Assembly: GCA_026874595.1 (NCBI GenBank)
Contig: CM049306.1
Location: 93,179,642 to 93,243,641 of the forward strand
Length of the DNA stretch: 64,000 nt
Direction of reading: 5' to 3'
From: Sipunculus nudus
Taxonomy: Eukaryota; Annelida; Sipuncula; Golfingiida; Sipunculidae
In this document: positions 23,701-35,238 of the stretch, piece by piece
Layout of the letters: each line of letters opens with the position of its first letter
Position numbering within the stretch: position 1 is the first letter of the stretch
Notes under the pieces: generated by a model
Seen by the model: only the letters and a program-made list of their open reading frames with translations
Told to the model about the DNA's origin: nothing
Databases searched by the model: none
Translations under genes and position numbers: made by a program

Positions 23701-26700
23701 CAGATACTGCAAAGGCTCCTGGTCTTGCATGACTCCCCTGGTCTGTTGCATCTTTGCCTACCAGGTGATGGACACCAGGTATATCATTGCTATAAAAATA
23801 GTTCACTGCTCAGAAACAGATAAACCAGGGATGACAAATGCAGGGTATAAAGAGAAATAAATCCAGATTATAGGGATTAACAAACATTTAATGTTACTTA
23901 TATGTGCGAATAAAGATTATTTTATACTTATGGAGTTCTATGAAGCTTGGTGATTTATTAAAGAGACCATCAGCCGGTGTTACCTTTGCCAGGAATATGG
24001 TTTGTTCTGTAAATTGGATCATTGACCATTAGACTAGGTTATGTATGTTATGAATAGTGTTACAATGTGGTGAGATCAGTGATCTAAATCATGACAGGCC
24101 AACTATCCTGTATGATTATAATGTGGAGAAATCGTATAAATCGGACCATATATTTCATGACTGGCCAGTTATTCAGAATGTAAAATGTGAAGAGATAAGT
24201 GATTTGATTCATCACTGGGCAGTTATTCACATCATACAGGTACTCAAGTGTTTGCAGTTCATGAAAATGTTATTCTAAACATGAAATATTACTTTAAATA
24301 TAATTCTAAAGGGCATGCTGGTCAATGTAAGCAATGGATAAATATGCTTATCATGATACAATGAATGAATGATAATTGGGAAGTTAATGGTTGGGTATGG
24401 TGGTGTCATGTGAAGAAAGTTTCTTGTTTCTATAGTTTTAGACTTGACTGTTGAAAAGGATCATTGCAGGGGTGAATGGGTCCTTTCAGGAATATATGGA
24501 TAGTGTTTAAAAATACTAAATAATATTGTAGGAACAGTGGAACCTTTGAATGATAATCACATTGGGAGTGTGGTGGTCGCTTTTTTAGATGGTCATCTAA
24601 AAGAGGAAATTTGAGAATCTAAAAATCTGTATGGTTATGTAGATTTAGTGAAAGTGTTTTGTGCTACTTCCATGTAGCTTACCATTATACTCTTGGATTA
24701 TTGATAGTTTTCAACTTGCTTTTGGTAACAAAGAAAATAACAAAGATTGATTACTTTAATTATGGGAAAAACAAACTAAGCAAACATGAAATTCATAACC
24801 AGTAACACCCAGATGGTCAAGGCAATTCTTATAGCTTATACTTTAAATCCCAATAACAATACCCCATGTTTCATAAGTCACAAGTACTTAAATATTACAA
24901 AAACATTAGTAAAGATCAGCTATTTGAAACATGGTCAAGTTTCCATAATGCATCTCAACTTAATCAACGATTACTCGCTGGATTTTAGTGGCTAATATAT
25001 TCTTCACAGCAGATGGTGATCTGAAATATGGAACAATAAAAATTCTGTATTGGCAAAATGTTTTAATCAAAGCTAAGGAGCTGAGTCTTCATACAATAGC
25101 AGGCTTGTTAAAGGCTGTGAACATAGACACAAACATTGTGACCATCCATTGACATGCCTTGATCTATATGCCCGTACTTCTTTGACATATTACTCTTTAC
25201 TAATCAGTGATGCAAGGCTTTGGTTTGTGGGTGTTTACTCAGTGGTAGTGGTTGTGTAATTGAGCTTCAGGTGGATTGTTGGAACCAAAACAAGTGACCA
25301 CAAAATGATTTACCAGATGCCTGCTATTCCAAGTTTAAATATATTATTTAAACAGATCTAATATTAATGAGCTGACTATGAAGAAAACACAAGGAATTGT
25401 TGTTTTGAGGGGTTCACTTAAACAAGACTTTATACACCTGTATATTTATATCCATGTACAATGATTCTCTGCTCACATATATATAAAATCCATATCAACC
25501 AGATTCTTTGCAAATCAATCACAGCACTATATTGAGATTGAAAACAGTTAAATAACCAGTATTAAATAAATATTGTTGTTCAAGAAAATACTTAAAATAC
25601 TGTGTTATTTGTCAAATATTAAATATTCCAGTTTCTACTATTAATCATCAGCTTTTAACCAACATGCTAAACATGAAGAATAAAAATCTAATGAGTGAAG
25701 ATTGACTTACTTCGAGTTTTCAGTAATACATTTTTTAAGCTCAACAATATACTAAATGTAATTTTTATGTAGAATTACTGTATTCGTTTTCAAATCAAGT
25801 TCAACTTGAGAGTTTAATCCTTCCTTCTTTACATTAATTTTATATTTCTGACCAATTCAGACACCATTTACATCACATGCAATACCTTTTTCAGGTTTAT
25901 AGTACATTTAACAAATTGAACAGTTCATCCTGAAGGTGTTAACTATAAATTTATTGGAATATTTAGAACTGAAACTATATATGGGTTATCTTTGACCTGA
26001 GGAAATCTAGAGATCAGTAGGCAATCTGTGTGCCAATTTTGAGTGTGCTTGAGTCTGTAACACTAATGTGTTAATGCTGTTTTGTCTGTGTTTATAAAGG
26101 TTTACAGATATGTATATATACATATTGTGTTAAAGTATATGAAATATAAATATTTATGTATAATTATATGTATATATATATATGGCTTTTTTTACAGGAA
26201 CTGATGACATCATTGACATTGTTGAAATTATTTTGGATATATTCTGTTATAATTATTGTTGAATAAACTGCCAAATTCAGTCTACTTGTGCTTGTTGTGG
26301 TTTAAATAAGTTTACTTGTGTTTGTTATGGTTGAAGTGGTTTAAATCAGTATACTTGTGTTTGTGTGGTTAAAGTGTCCAATTGTGTATGTTCTTGGTTA
26401 AATGAGTGTACATATGCTAGTTGTGACGCCCCATCAAGCCCATTTAAACAAATCCCTGCTACAGTTATCTTGGATTGTTATTAATATTATTATTCCAATT
26501 TATTCAAAAATGGTTAAGATGACTGTAATGATTATTAGTACATAACATGATTAACCTTAATATGGCAGCAGTATGAAGCATGATGCTCTGTTGAAAAAAG
26601 TGCAAATTAATTTTATAATACTGTGCAGTTCAGAGCATTGATATATAAAGCTGTTAAATTCCTTTTAGAAAGCAAAACTTTTAAATTAAGAAATTTATAG

Positions 26701-27205
26701 TTGTTAAAATGTATTATGGACCTATGACCATACAAACATGGATACTCATAAACATACACTTGCATTTTTCCTTAAGTATTTGATTCTAAACTTTAAAAAA
26801 AATAATTGAATGACATTAACTAAACTAAATGACATAAACTAAATTAAATGACATTAACTATGCCCCAAATGCAACCAGGTCCCCTTCCAAACATAATAGG
26901 ACACGGGAGCCAGTCTACCAGTTGACCGATTTTGCAAGCCTCGTTATGGCTTGGGATTCCCCTCAACGCTGGATAGCCGTGCGTGGCTTCGTCCGCTTCA
27001 CACTGTTATCTGCCGAATTTCTATGTATCTATTGCAATAAACACACTCAAACTTTGACATAAAACAGGAAATGAAAAAAGAAAAATAACTTCGTCTGTTG
27101 TCTACTTCATGTCCCTTTAAAACGTCTCCTATTGACTTCCCAATAGTTCCCCCCTAGTTCCCCCTGAGCTGCGCAGAGTTCCCCCGCCATACAGTCGAAT
27201 GTTCC
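23701..27205. other. Gene-free stretch with three small degenerate repeats
   Basis: No credible gene. At 24057-24240 there are about three ~60-bp diverged copies containing AATGTGRAGA, TCATGACTGGCCA-like and TTATTCA blocks, which explains the plus-strand 73-codon frame there. At about 26279-26425 a loose TACTTGTGTTTGTTGTGGTT repeat occurs. At 26812-26866 there are three ~20-bp copies of AAATGACATTAACTAAA. The rest is AT-rich. Confidence 0.5.
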
Positions 27206-27295
27206 CCAGCTTTGGCGCAGCTGGTAGAGCGGAGGACTGTAGTGGCGACATGGGCAGCTATCCTTAGGTCACCGGATCGATTCCGGTTCGCGGGA
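27206..27295 (+). pseudogene. tRNA-Tyr(GTA)-like, with intron; probably degenerate
   Basis: The D arm, anticodon arm and T arm are recognisable. The anticodon stem GAGGA/TCCTT encloses a loop with anticodon GTA, and a 17-nt intron (27243-27259) sits at the canonical place between bases 37 and 38. The T stem ACCGG/CCGGT is perfect, but the loop begins with A in place of T54. The acceptor stem pairs at only four of seven positions and the D stem has one mismatch, so processing would probably fail. A TTTTT run follows at 27299-27303. Confidence 0.7.
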
Positions 27296-27298
27296 ACG

Positions 27299-27303
27299 TT
27301 TTT
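27299..27303 (+). terminator. Pol III T5 terminator after the tRNA-Tyr-like sequence
   Basis: A run of five T starts four bases after the discriminator base, which is standard Pol III terminator placement. It suggests the locus was once an authentic tRNA gene, not only a SINE head. Confidence 0.5.
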
Positions 27304-27567
27304 CATCAGTGTTGGCATCACTGTTTGTCATGTGTTCCCATTAATTTTACACACGTCTTTTCAGCTCATGCGTTTCTGTTCATTCCGGCGTGAGATCATT
27401 AGTTTTTGTTCACCATGGGAAACCAAAATACTTTACCACTGGCAAAATTTCGGGAGCGCCCGGCATTTAGTTCAAGTTTCTTTGTAATGATCTGCGCTCC
27501 TAAACGGGTTCTCCCTGTCAAAAAGTTTATGCGTCTTGCTCAGAAAACGTAAAGTCGCTTCACGAGG

Positions 27568-27770
27568 CAACATTAACCGGTACATTCAGCTGTAGCCACA
27601 TATTTGGTAATGATGAACTAAACAGAATAAGTTTTATTGTCCACACCCGCCACCCACTCGTGACTCAGGATACAAACCCGTTTCTCTCAACCGATGTGTT
27701 CTTGGTATTTTGGCGCCATCTGCCTGCTTTCCACATAATGTGTGCGTTTGTTATGTAAACTGGCATGTTT
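27568..27770 (+). repeat. 0.2-kb direct repeat, left copy
   Basis: It shares CAACATTAACCGG, GCTGTAGCCACATATTTGGT and TTGGCGCCATCTGCCTGC blocks, with high similarity, with 28723-28924. The two copies lie 1155 bp apart and enclose the tRNA-Ala gene. Confidence 0.85.
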
Positions 27771-28573
27771 GACAGTTAGTATATTCCTTTGTTGGTAGAG
27801 ATTTGGAGCAATCATGTCTGTTGGAACATCAGGATCAGGCACATGTTTGTTTGTTCTTTAGTATTTGATACATTTCGTCAACATTCTTTCAGCTCATAAG
27901 TCTCTGTTCACTGCCTGAGAACAGATCTGAATCACTGAACCAAACCAGTTTTTTATTTGGCAATACTAATGAAAAATATTTGTGACATACCAAGTGTTCG
28001 ATCGGAGGCCGCCGCCTAGAAACAAAAAGCAACCATGTACTTAACAGGATTTTCACTCACTCAGAGGTAGGTTGGAATCCAAAAGCACGTAAGACCAAGT
28101 AATACTGGCTGAGTGAGAAAATAGAAGAAGCAGCGGCTTAAATAAATAGCGGCTACAAATGAACATAACTAGCTATAACAACATACATAGAAGACCTTGC
28201 CACTCTTAAACATACTCCAGCTGACGGTACTTAACTTACTTTGTGATTTGCTGTGAGACGTTGCCGAATATGGACTTAATTTACAAAGTGGCCTTATAAT
28301 TGGCGTCTGACACATTTTTCTTACTGTGGCGCCATCTACATGTTCCCCCGCAAGTTTTCTTTTCTGTCTGCTACTGAAGCTCGCATGCCTGCTTGGTATC
28401 ATACGACTTTGGTTGCGGGTATCATTAGCAATAGTGATCAAGCAAACCTCAGACCAGTCACAGGTTTATATTTATTCTGGTTAAATGGCACAGATCTAAA
28501 TGATTGTATGTTCTTTTCTAAAAGAAAAATAAAGTGTGAAAACTGAAAGAATTGGGATGTATTAAGATATTTT
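27771..28573. other. Unassigned spacer between the tRNA loci
   Basis: No gene recognised. A further GGCGCCATCT motif at about 28327, shared with the flanking duplicated segments, suggests more extensive old homology. The minus-strand 90-codon frame (28169-28441) and plus-strand 68-codon frame overlap each other and have no domain. Confidence 0.4.
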
Positions 28574-28574
28574 A

Positions 28575-28579
28575 AAAAT
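28575..28579 (-). terminator. Pol III terminator of tRNA-Ala
   Basis: Reading the minus strand, GGAA follows the discriminator and then TTTTT, the usual Pol III stop. Confidence 0.75.
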
Positions 28580-28583
28580 TCCC

Positions 28584-28655
28584 TGGAGATGCCGGGGATT
28601 GAACCCGGGGCCTCACACATGCGAAGCGTGCGCTCTACCACTGAGCTACATCCCC
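28584..28655 (-). tRNA. tRNA-Ala (anticodon CGC)
   Basis: A full cloverleaf forms on the minus strand. The acceptor is GGGGATG/CATCTCC with discriminator A, and its G3:U70 wobble is the classic alanine identity element. The D stem is GCTC/GAGC. The anticodon stem CACGC/GTGTG encloses TTCGCAT, giving anticodon CGC. The T arm is CCGGG-TTCAATC-CCCGG. It is intronless, and CCA is not encoded, as expected in eukaryotes. The internal A and B boxes are intact and a TTTTT tract follows, so it is probably functional. Confidence 0.95.
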
Positions 28656-28722
28656 ACCTTCTTAGAATTCCAAATGACACTTTCAGGTTGAATTCAAATG
28701 ATCCGTTCCCTGATCATAAATA

Positions 28723-28924
28723 CAACATTAACCGGTTCATTAAGCTGTAGCCACATATTTGGTAATGATGAACTAAACAGAATAAGTTTATTGTTTACAT
28801 CCGCCAACTACTCGTGAATCAGTATACAAATCCTTCGCTCTCAGGCGGTGTGTTCTTGGTATTTTGGCGCCATCTGCCTGCTTTCCACATAATGTTTGCG
28901 TTAGTTATATAAACAGGCATGTTT
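28723..28924 (+). repeat. 0.2-kb direct repeat, right copy
   Basis: Partner of 27568-27770. It ends at GGCATGTTT, where the LINE relic sequence takes over. It is preceded by ATCCGTTCCCTGATCATAAA, a segment that recurs at about 37599 with one mismatch. Confidence 0.85.
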
Positions 28925-28972
28925 AAATGATAAGATCTACTATTAGATACACTATAAAATATCACATATGGC

Positions 28973-30815
28973 TCTCCACTAAATTTTTAAATTCATCATA
29001 GTGGGTACCAGATTTTCCGTATAACCTGCCATAGTAGTTACCCCATCCGTTGGCAATATCTATGTTGCTCCACATATCACTCTTAAAGGTCATGTGACCT
29101 GCCATAGCAGACCTCCTGCCGCGGCGTCTCTTGACTTATAGCCAACATTTGTTAACGTCCAAACATGCTGATTTTTCAACCTCTATATTTATTTCTCTTT
29201 CTAGTTCTGACATATAAGAATTCATCTGCTTCCTAAATACCAACTTTGAGTCTTTATAATTTCTGTAGGTATCATTTTCAAGCCCCCTTGGTCTACCATT
29301 GATTGTCCAGATTTTCCTGTGCCGCATCATTTCATCATGGTATGATTCCAGTTTGGACATCCAGTTAGATTTCATATGCTTACAAAACTTCCGGATAGGA
29401 AGGTTCTTTCTCGAAACATCCATTATAATACATGTTAAATTATAATACATTTCATCTAAGCTAAGCCGTTCCTTTGGATCCAAAGGTTTTATATTCAACA
29501 AAACCGAAGCTAATTCATCAGTATAAGTAAGTTTTATTTCTAAGTGAGAAAGTTTACCCCAACTAAATACCGTAGGTTTCCCTGTCTTTGGATAGGCCGT
29601 GTGAACAAATTTTAAATCTAAACTCACAGACACTGGCAAGTGGTCAGAAAGGCTTAAGAGAGCATCGTCTATTATTTTACAACTTTTCACACAAGATAAT
29701 AATGCCCTATGAAGAGCTCATGATCAATCAACGACAGTGGCGTTTCACTATTATACGGATCCATTGAATACAATGGCCCATTACACAGGGAGTGAACAGT
29801 GAGGGCGAGCATGTCGCATGTCGCATGTCGCCAATTAAGAATTCAGAAAAATTAGCTCTCGCAGACACCTTACCTTTATATCTCGCGCCACTGGTTTCGC
29901 AGTTAAAATCCCCTAGTATGACAACTTTTCCAGATCCCGAAAATTTGGCAAAGATGTCAAATAATTGCTTAAAAAACGGACTTGTATATATTAACTGAGG
30001 CCTTAGAGCATGGAAGGTAGACATTAACGATATAGATCTAGGGCTCAGGCGTACACACATTACCAATATCCTTTCGCTTGAAACGGACTATAACAGTGTG
30101 GCAGCATACCTAAAGGGATTTTTTCCCAAAGAATAGCAACGCCGCCCTTTCTTCTCCTGAACCCATCATAGGAATTTAAGCCGCAGTCGGCCCGGGCAAA
30201 AGAGGAATAACTAAGGTTTAATGTATTTGAGAAGTCCAAACTATCTGGGAACAACAATGTTCATTGATACATAATAAATCTAGGTCATTCTCATCACAGA
30301 GATGTGTCATGTAGGGGATGCTAGTCGTAACCCCCCACCCCCACCCACCCCCCAACATTTTAACAAGCAATATTAAATTATGTATTTTAATCATTTATTT
30401 TGTAAAGGATTGCTAAAAAACATATATCATTGGTTCTAAGAAAAAATACCAATTCAAAAAAAGACATTAAATTTTATTGATAGCCTCAGATGCTTCGTCA
30501 GCCCATTCCTCAAGCCGCTTAATCGATGCCTCCCGATTATCAAGACGGATAATCATTGCATCATACAGACGTTTGTCCAGTTATATATTCATCAATCCGC
30601 GTTTGTAGGTTTGCAACTACCAATGAAAGTGAAGGTAGAAGCTCGGCGTTTCATCGATCTTACTTGTTGGAAGGCTCAGGAATGAAGTCTAACACTGTTT
30701 TTGCAGTCACAGTAAGATCACACGTAGTGCCAATTGACTTACTCCGAATATACGCGAGCTCATCAGCTGGGGCGCCATATACAAACTGGAGCAGACTGTA
30801 ACAGTCCTTACCACG
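28973..30815 (-). pseudogene. Broken LINE: endonuclease domain plus linker (L2/CR1-like)
   Basis: On the minus strand the apurinic/apyrimidinic-type endonuclease motifs occur in order across three frames: DLDLLCINEH near 30290, RRKGGVAILW near 30160, ILGDFNC near 29910 and SDHLPVSVSL near 29645. The linker that normally precedes the reverse transcriptase follows (NGWGNYYGRLY near 29030), with an in-frame stop at about 29140. Upstream, 30815-30470 has a degraded frame with a helical, charged stretch that could be ORF1. The reverse transcriptase itself is missing at the 3' side, which is unusual because retroposition normally truncates 5' ends, so a later deletion or rearrangement is likely. 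A C-rich run at 30330-30353 interrupts it. Confidence 0.75.
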
Positions 30816-30822
30816 TTTAAGC

Positions 30823-32560
30823 ATAAGCATAAGCATATTTATTTATATTGCGCAACATATCCAGTAATAAAACCGCTCAAGGCGCATTACCTAAAATAGC
30901 ACATGATACGATATAAACTAAAAAATCCTAGATATTTAAAATCATTACAAGTAAGCACATGCAAACAGATATGTTTTCAGCTTTTATTTTAAGCATTTGA
31001 GGGAGTCAGCATCTCTGATACTGGCTGGTTACTTATCCACTTTGACGGTGCGGCACGGGCAAATGCTCTATCACCATATGAAAAGGATCGTGACTTTGGC
31101 TGCACAAGAACTATACTGGAACTGGATCTCAGAGTACGACTGGGCTGCTGAAGGATATTAATTCCGAAATAAATTCCGGAGCGATATTGTTAATGGCACA
31201 GTAGGTGCACATCAAAATTGTATATAAGATCCTCTGTTTTATTGGCAACCAATGTAGTGATTGTAGAAATGTGTCCACGTCTTTTTGTCCTTGTAACGAG
31301 ACGTTCCGCCTCGTTCTGAATGCCTAACCAACTGCACTGAAGGGAGACCAAATAAGATGGAATTGCAGTAGTCCAACCGTGATGTGATTAGGGTATGAAC
31401 TGCACCCTCTGATGCTTCCTGCGTCAGATACCTTCTTATCCTACCAATGTTTCGCAAGTGCAAATTTGCAGTTTTACAAATCGATGTAATATGTTTGTCT
31501 AAATTTAGTGTTGAATCTAAGATGACCCCAAGATTCCGCACTGATTTGCTAGGTTCAACGACAGATCCTTCAAGATGTAGTAAAGGTGGATTATTTCTTG
31601 CCAAATTGTTAGGGCTTCCAATGAGCAGGTACTTTGTTTTTTTTTCTGGGTTTAACTTGAGCATATTGTAGCACATCCAATTATTTACATTCTTAATATA
31701 CTCCCCAATATGGTTAACTGATATCAATTCATTCTTGTTATCTGGTACAAAGGACAAATAGAGCGGAGTATCATCCGCATACTGATGAAAACATATACTA
31801 TGGTTCCTTAGTAAATTACCCAAAGGTAGCATGTAAATGCTGAACAGCATGGGTCCCAGAACTGAACCCTAAGGGACACCATAAGTCAAATGACGACTGT
31901 CGGACACTTGGCCATCGATAACAATAATTTGGGGTCGTATATGCAAATATGAACGAAACCATTCTAATGCCGAGTCCCCGATATTAAGACAAGTAGACAT
32001 TCTGTCCAACAAGCGGCCTATCGACTGCCCTTAGGATGTTATTTGTCAAACGAAGGATGGATGTCTCTGTGCTATACAGTGGTCTGTATGCCGATTGCAT
32101 CACTTCATATAGATTATTATCCTGAAGGAACTTGGCAATCTCTAGCAACAACCTTCTCAAGAACTTTGGATACATAGGAAAGTTTGGAGACTTGGTGGTA
32201 ATTCTTTAGGACCTCCTTGTCTAGGGAAGGTTTCTTATGCAATGGTCTGACATGACCTGTCGTCATCTGTTTAGGAACAGATCCAGTGGTCATGGATATG
32301 TTAAGGATATCTACCAAGATTGGAACCACATATTGTGCTATCATTTTTAGGATCCAGGTAAGAATAGGGTCAAGTCTACATGATTTGCTGGGCATTCCAG
32401 TAAAAAGTTTGGTAACTTCTGCGATAGCTGTTTTCTCAATACATTTAAAAGCAGGTACATTTTCCCCGATCATCTTTTCATCAGCTGCAGCCTCTGTCCC
32501 TAATTTTTCTAAGCCAGATCGAATCACTCTAATTTTGTCGTGAAAAAAGACTAAATCTAT
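30823..32560 (-). pseudogene. L2/CR1-like LINE reverse transcriptase relic
   Basis: From 32527 downward the minus strand encodes early RT motifs (PSKSCRLDPI, VRPLHKKPSLDKEVLKNY, SKVLEKVVA). Then come QSAYRPLYSTET (about 32090) and the catalytic [11 protein letters not shown] (about 31785), followed by [18 protein letters not shown] and [14 protein letters not shown]. An in-frame TAG at 31871-31869 replaces the Gln of the usual GVPQGSVLGP motif, and frameshifts separate the early blocks. The 3' end has the GCGCCTTGAGCGG / GCGCAATATAAATA sequence and short TAAGCA repeats (30823-30840), the tail style of L2/CR1 elements. Endonuclease and ORF1 are absent (5' truncation). Confidence 0.88.
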
Positions 32561-32569
32561 CTACCAGCT

Positions 32570-35220
32570 CTTTATTTTCTATCGTCAATAATACAATACA
32601 TACATACCAAACTGGTATCCAGTGCATAATACAAACATATCTAACCAGTATCCAGTGCACAAATAACCATGAGCCTTAACAAATTATTGTTGGTAGAAAG
32701 ACCCAATTGTTACTGACATTAAATAGTAATGTTCCCTTCCTTTAAAAAAAACACCATGTACATAATTATTAAAGTCCCTTCTATGACTATAAACTCCCCA
32801 TCTATCATGAAATTTTAATACCTTGTCATTCTTTTGTGCTAACATATATTCTACCCTAACATATTAACATATTTCATTACATGCCCTATGAAGTGGTGGA
32901 CTTTCTTGGCTTCTCCTAGCCTGGTATATATACTGCTTCACAATCAACAAAAATAAAATTATCAATAACTGAAGAAACTACCTCTTCATACAGAACAGTG
33001 GAAACATTTATGTCAGTTTTATTCTTGTTATGTTTACACCATTTCTCAATATCTATCCGCAATGTCCTTACTTTATTACAAGTACAGAAAAATGTAATTA
33101 ATTCTCAGTTTCAAACATACAGAATGTACAAAGATTGGAATCTTTAATCTTCCATTTGTATAACCAATAGTTGTTAATAGGCAATCGTTCAACAATTTAT
33201 GCTGGAATACTCTAGATTTTATATCTATTCATATTTTAAAAGGAAGTATGTCAGTTTTTTGTGGATCAACTTCTACCTCAGGAACATATCTTGCTTCTTT
33301 CGATAAAACCATACCTTTATCCATAATAGTATTAAGAAGACACAAATATGTTGTTTTAGTAGATGAGATTAACATATTCTTAAATTCACTATTATAAAAA
33401 GAAAAAGAAAATGGATTCATTCGCATTCTAGGATTTTTAAACCTGTCTACTAATGAATACCATTTTAAAATTTCTATTCCTGAGAGCCCTTTTTCTACCC
33501 AGCATGTAAAGGTCTGCACTTTTCCTGTGTGGCCAAACAAATTCCGACCAATGCTAATTCCTTTTAGTAAAAACTGTTTCCAATACACAGAGATATCATT
33601 TATTTTAATCAGTTTGTTATTCCAGATAATTTCCGCTCCAGGGGAGTATGACCAAAATACTTAATTCGTAATGTAGTATAACCCCTTAAGAGTTCTTTAT
33701 ACAAATCTGGAATACCCAATTAGTTAATAATCTTTGATTCTATATTGCTGTTTAGAAGCAGATATACATGTGGACACACTGACCCTAAAAAGATTTTAAA
33801 CAGCTGTTTCTATGGCCTTATTCCTGTTATTAATACACCTTTTTATCGAAGATATCCTAGAAGCATATATTATTGAATCTAAGTGTTGGGCATTTAGCCC
33901 CCCGTTTTTAACCTCCTGTACTTATTTAGACCTTTTTATTCTTTATCTACTCTTGTTCCATAAAAAACTACAAAGGATTTCATTTATTCTTTTAGTAAAA
34001 CCTTCTGGCAATTTGGAAATTGGAAAAAAAGGAATGTTTTACATAATTAATCCTCTCGGACTCCACATATTTAAAGTATTTTGAACAGTTTTCATTTTTG
34101 AGAGGAAATTTAAATTTTGTGCTTCTATTTTATCATATGAAATATAAATTCCCAAAGATTCATTTTTAAACTACTAAAGGAGCCAAATTCCTTAATAATC
34201 TCTAAGAAGTATTTAGCAGACTGAACATCTTGCACTAATCTTACTGTATCGTCGGCGTATTGAGGCAATTTTAAATCATAATTTATAACTTGTATTCCCT
34301 TAATATTTCCTGAAATCCTGATATATTCTGCCATGACCTCATCCGCCAATACATATAAATGTGGAGATAATCTATTGAATCCTTTTTAAAAAAAAAGATC
34401 TTGGAAATTTAATTGTTTTGAAAACAGATAACATGAAGCACCATTCTAAGATGTCGAACGCCTCTTCAGAGACTATACTCATCAATATACCAGGTACATC
34501 TTTAAACTTTGTATATTCCAATGTATCTGATATCGTTCTAATATTTTCCCTTATATATCTTCCTTGAATAAATCCAGTTTGATTAACACCTATAATTATC
34601 CGCAGTATCTTTTAAGTCTAATTGATAATGTTTTTGATAAAATTTAATAAATCACATTTAGAAGTGATTTTGGTCTCCAATTTGTTAACAATTTTCTGTC
34701 CTTTTTTATAAATTAGATTTAGCGAAGCTTGTTTTTGTGAAGATGATAATTCTCCTACTTCAAAGGATTTGTTGAATGATGCAACTATTATTAATCCAAA
34801 AAGGGCCACCATATTTTTTATAAAATTTACCAGATAAACCATCGATTCCTGGACTTTTATTTTTTGCAAATGTTTCGAGAGTCAAGTGGCATTCTTCTAT
34901 AGTAACTGGTTTATCCAAAATTTCTTTTTAATTTAGATAGAACTGGTAGCTTTATTGTGTTAAAACAGTTATTGATATCATGATGTGTCTTGCTTGTTTG
35001 GGAACAATAAAGTTGCTGATAATAGTCTTCTTAAATTTTTAAAATTTCTTTACCATCTGTGACCGTCTCTCCTGTTACTGACCTGAGTTTTCTTATGTTT
35101 TTAGCCCACTGAAATCTCACACAGCATGTACAAATGAATGTTGGGTCCTCTTTAATTAAGTATTTTATAATTGTATCTTCAATCGAAGGCTGGAATTTTG
35201 AGCACAAGTAACTCATTGTC
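32570..35220 (-). pseudogene. L1/Tx1-like LINE reverse transcriptase relic
   Basis: Minus-strand fragments in order: RKLRSVTGETVTDGKEILK (about 35060-35120); the SPGxDGL-type block, eroded, near 34850; an ELSSSQKQASLNLIYKKG block near 34740; and the catalytic LPQYADDTVRLVQD at about 34250. A long C-terminal region follows to about 33230. The spacing and the QYADDT..F..SSLKMN arrangement fit the L1/Tx1 lineage better than L2. There are many frameshifts and stops. The 3' region (32570-33200) has two CCAGTATCCAGTGCA-like copies and an AATAAA on the minus strand at its end. Confidence 0.75.
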
Positions 35221-35238
35221 TTAGCTTGTCTTTTTTTT

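Noticed and set aside
29792-29998. 68-codon plus-strand frame and others (31447-31671, 32286-32543)
   Set aside because: Antisense shadows of the minus-strand LINE coding relics.
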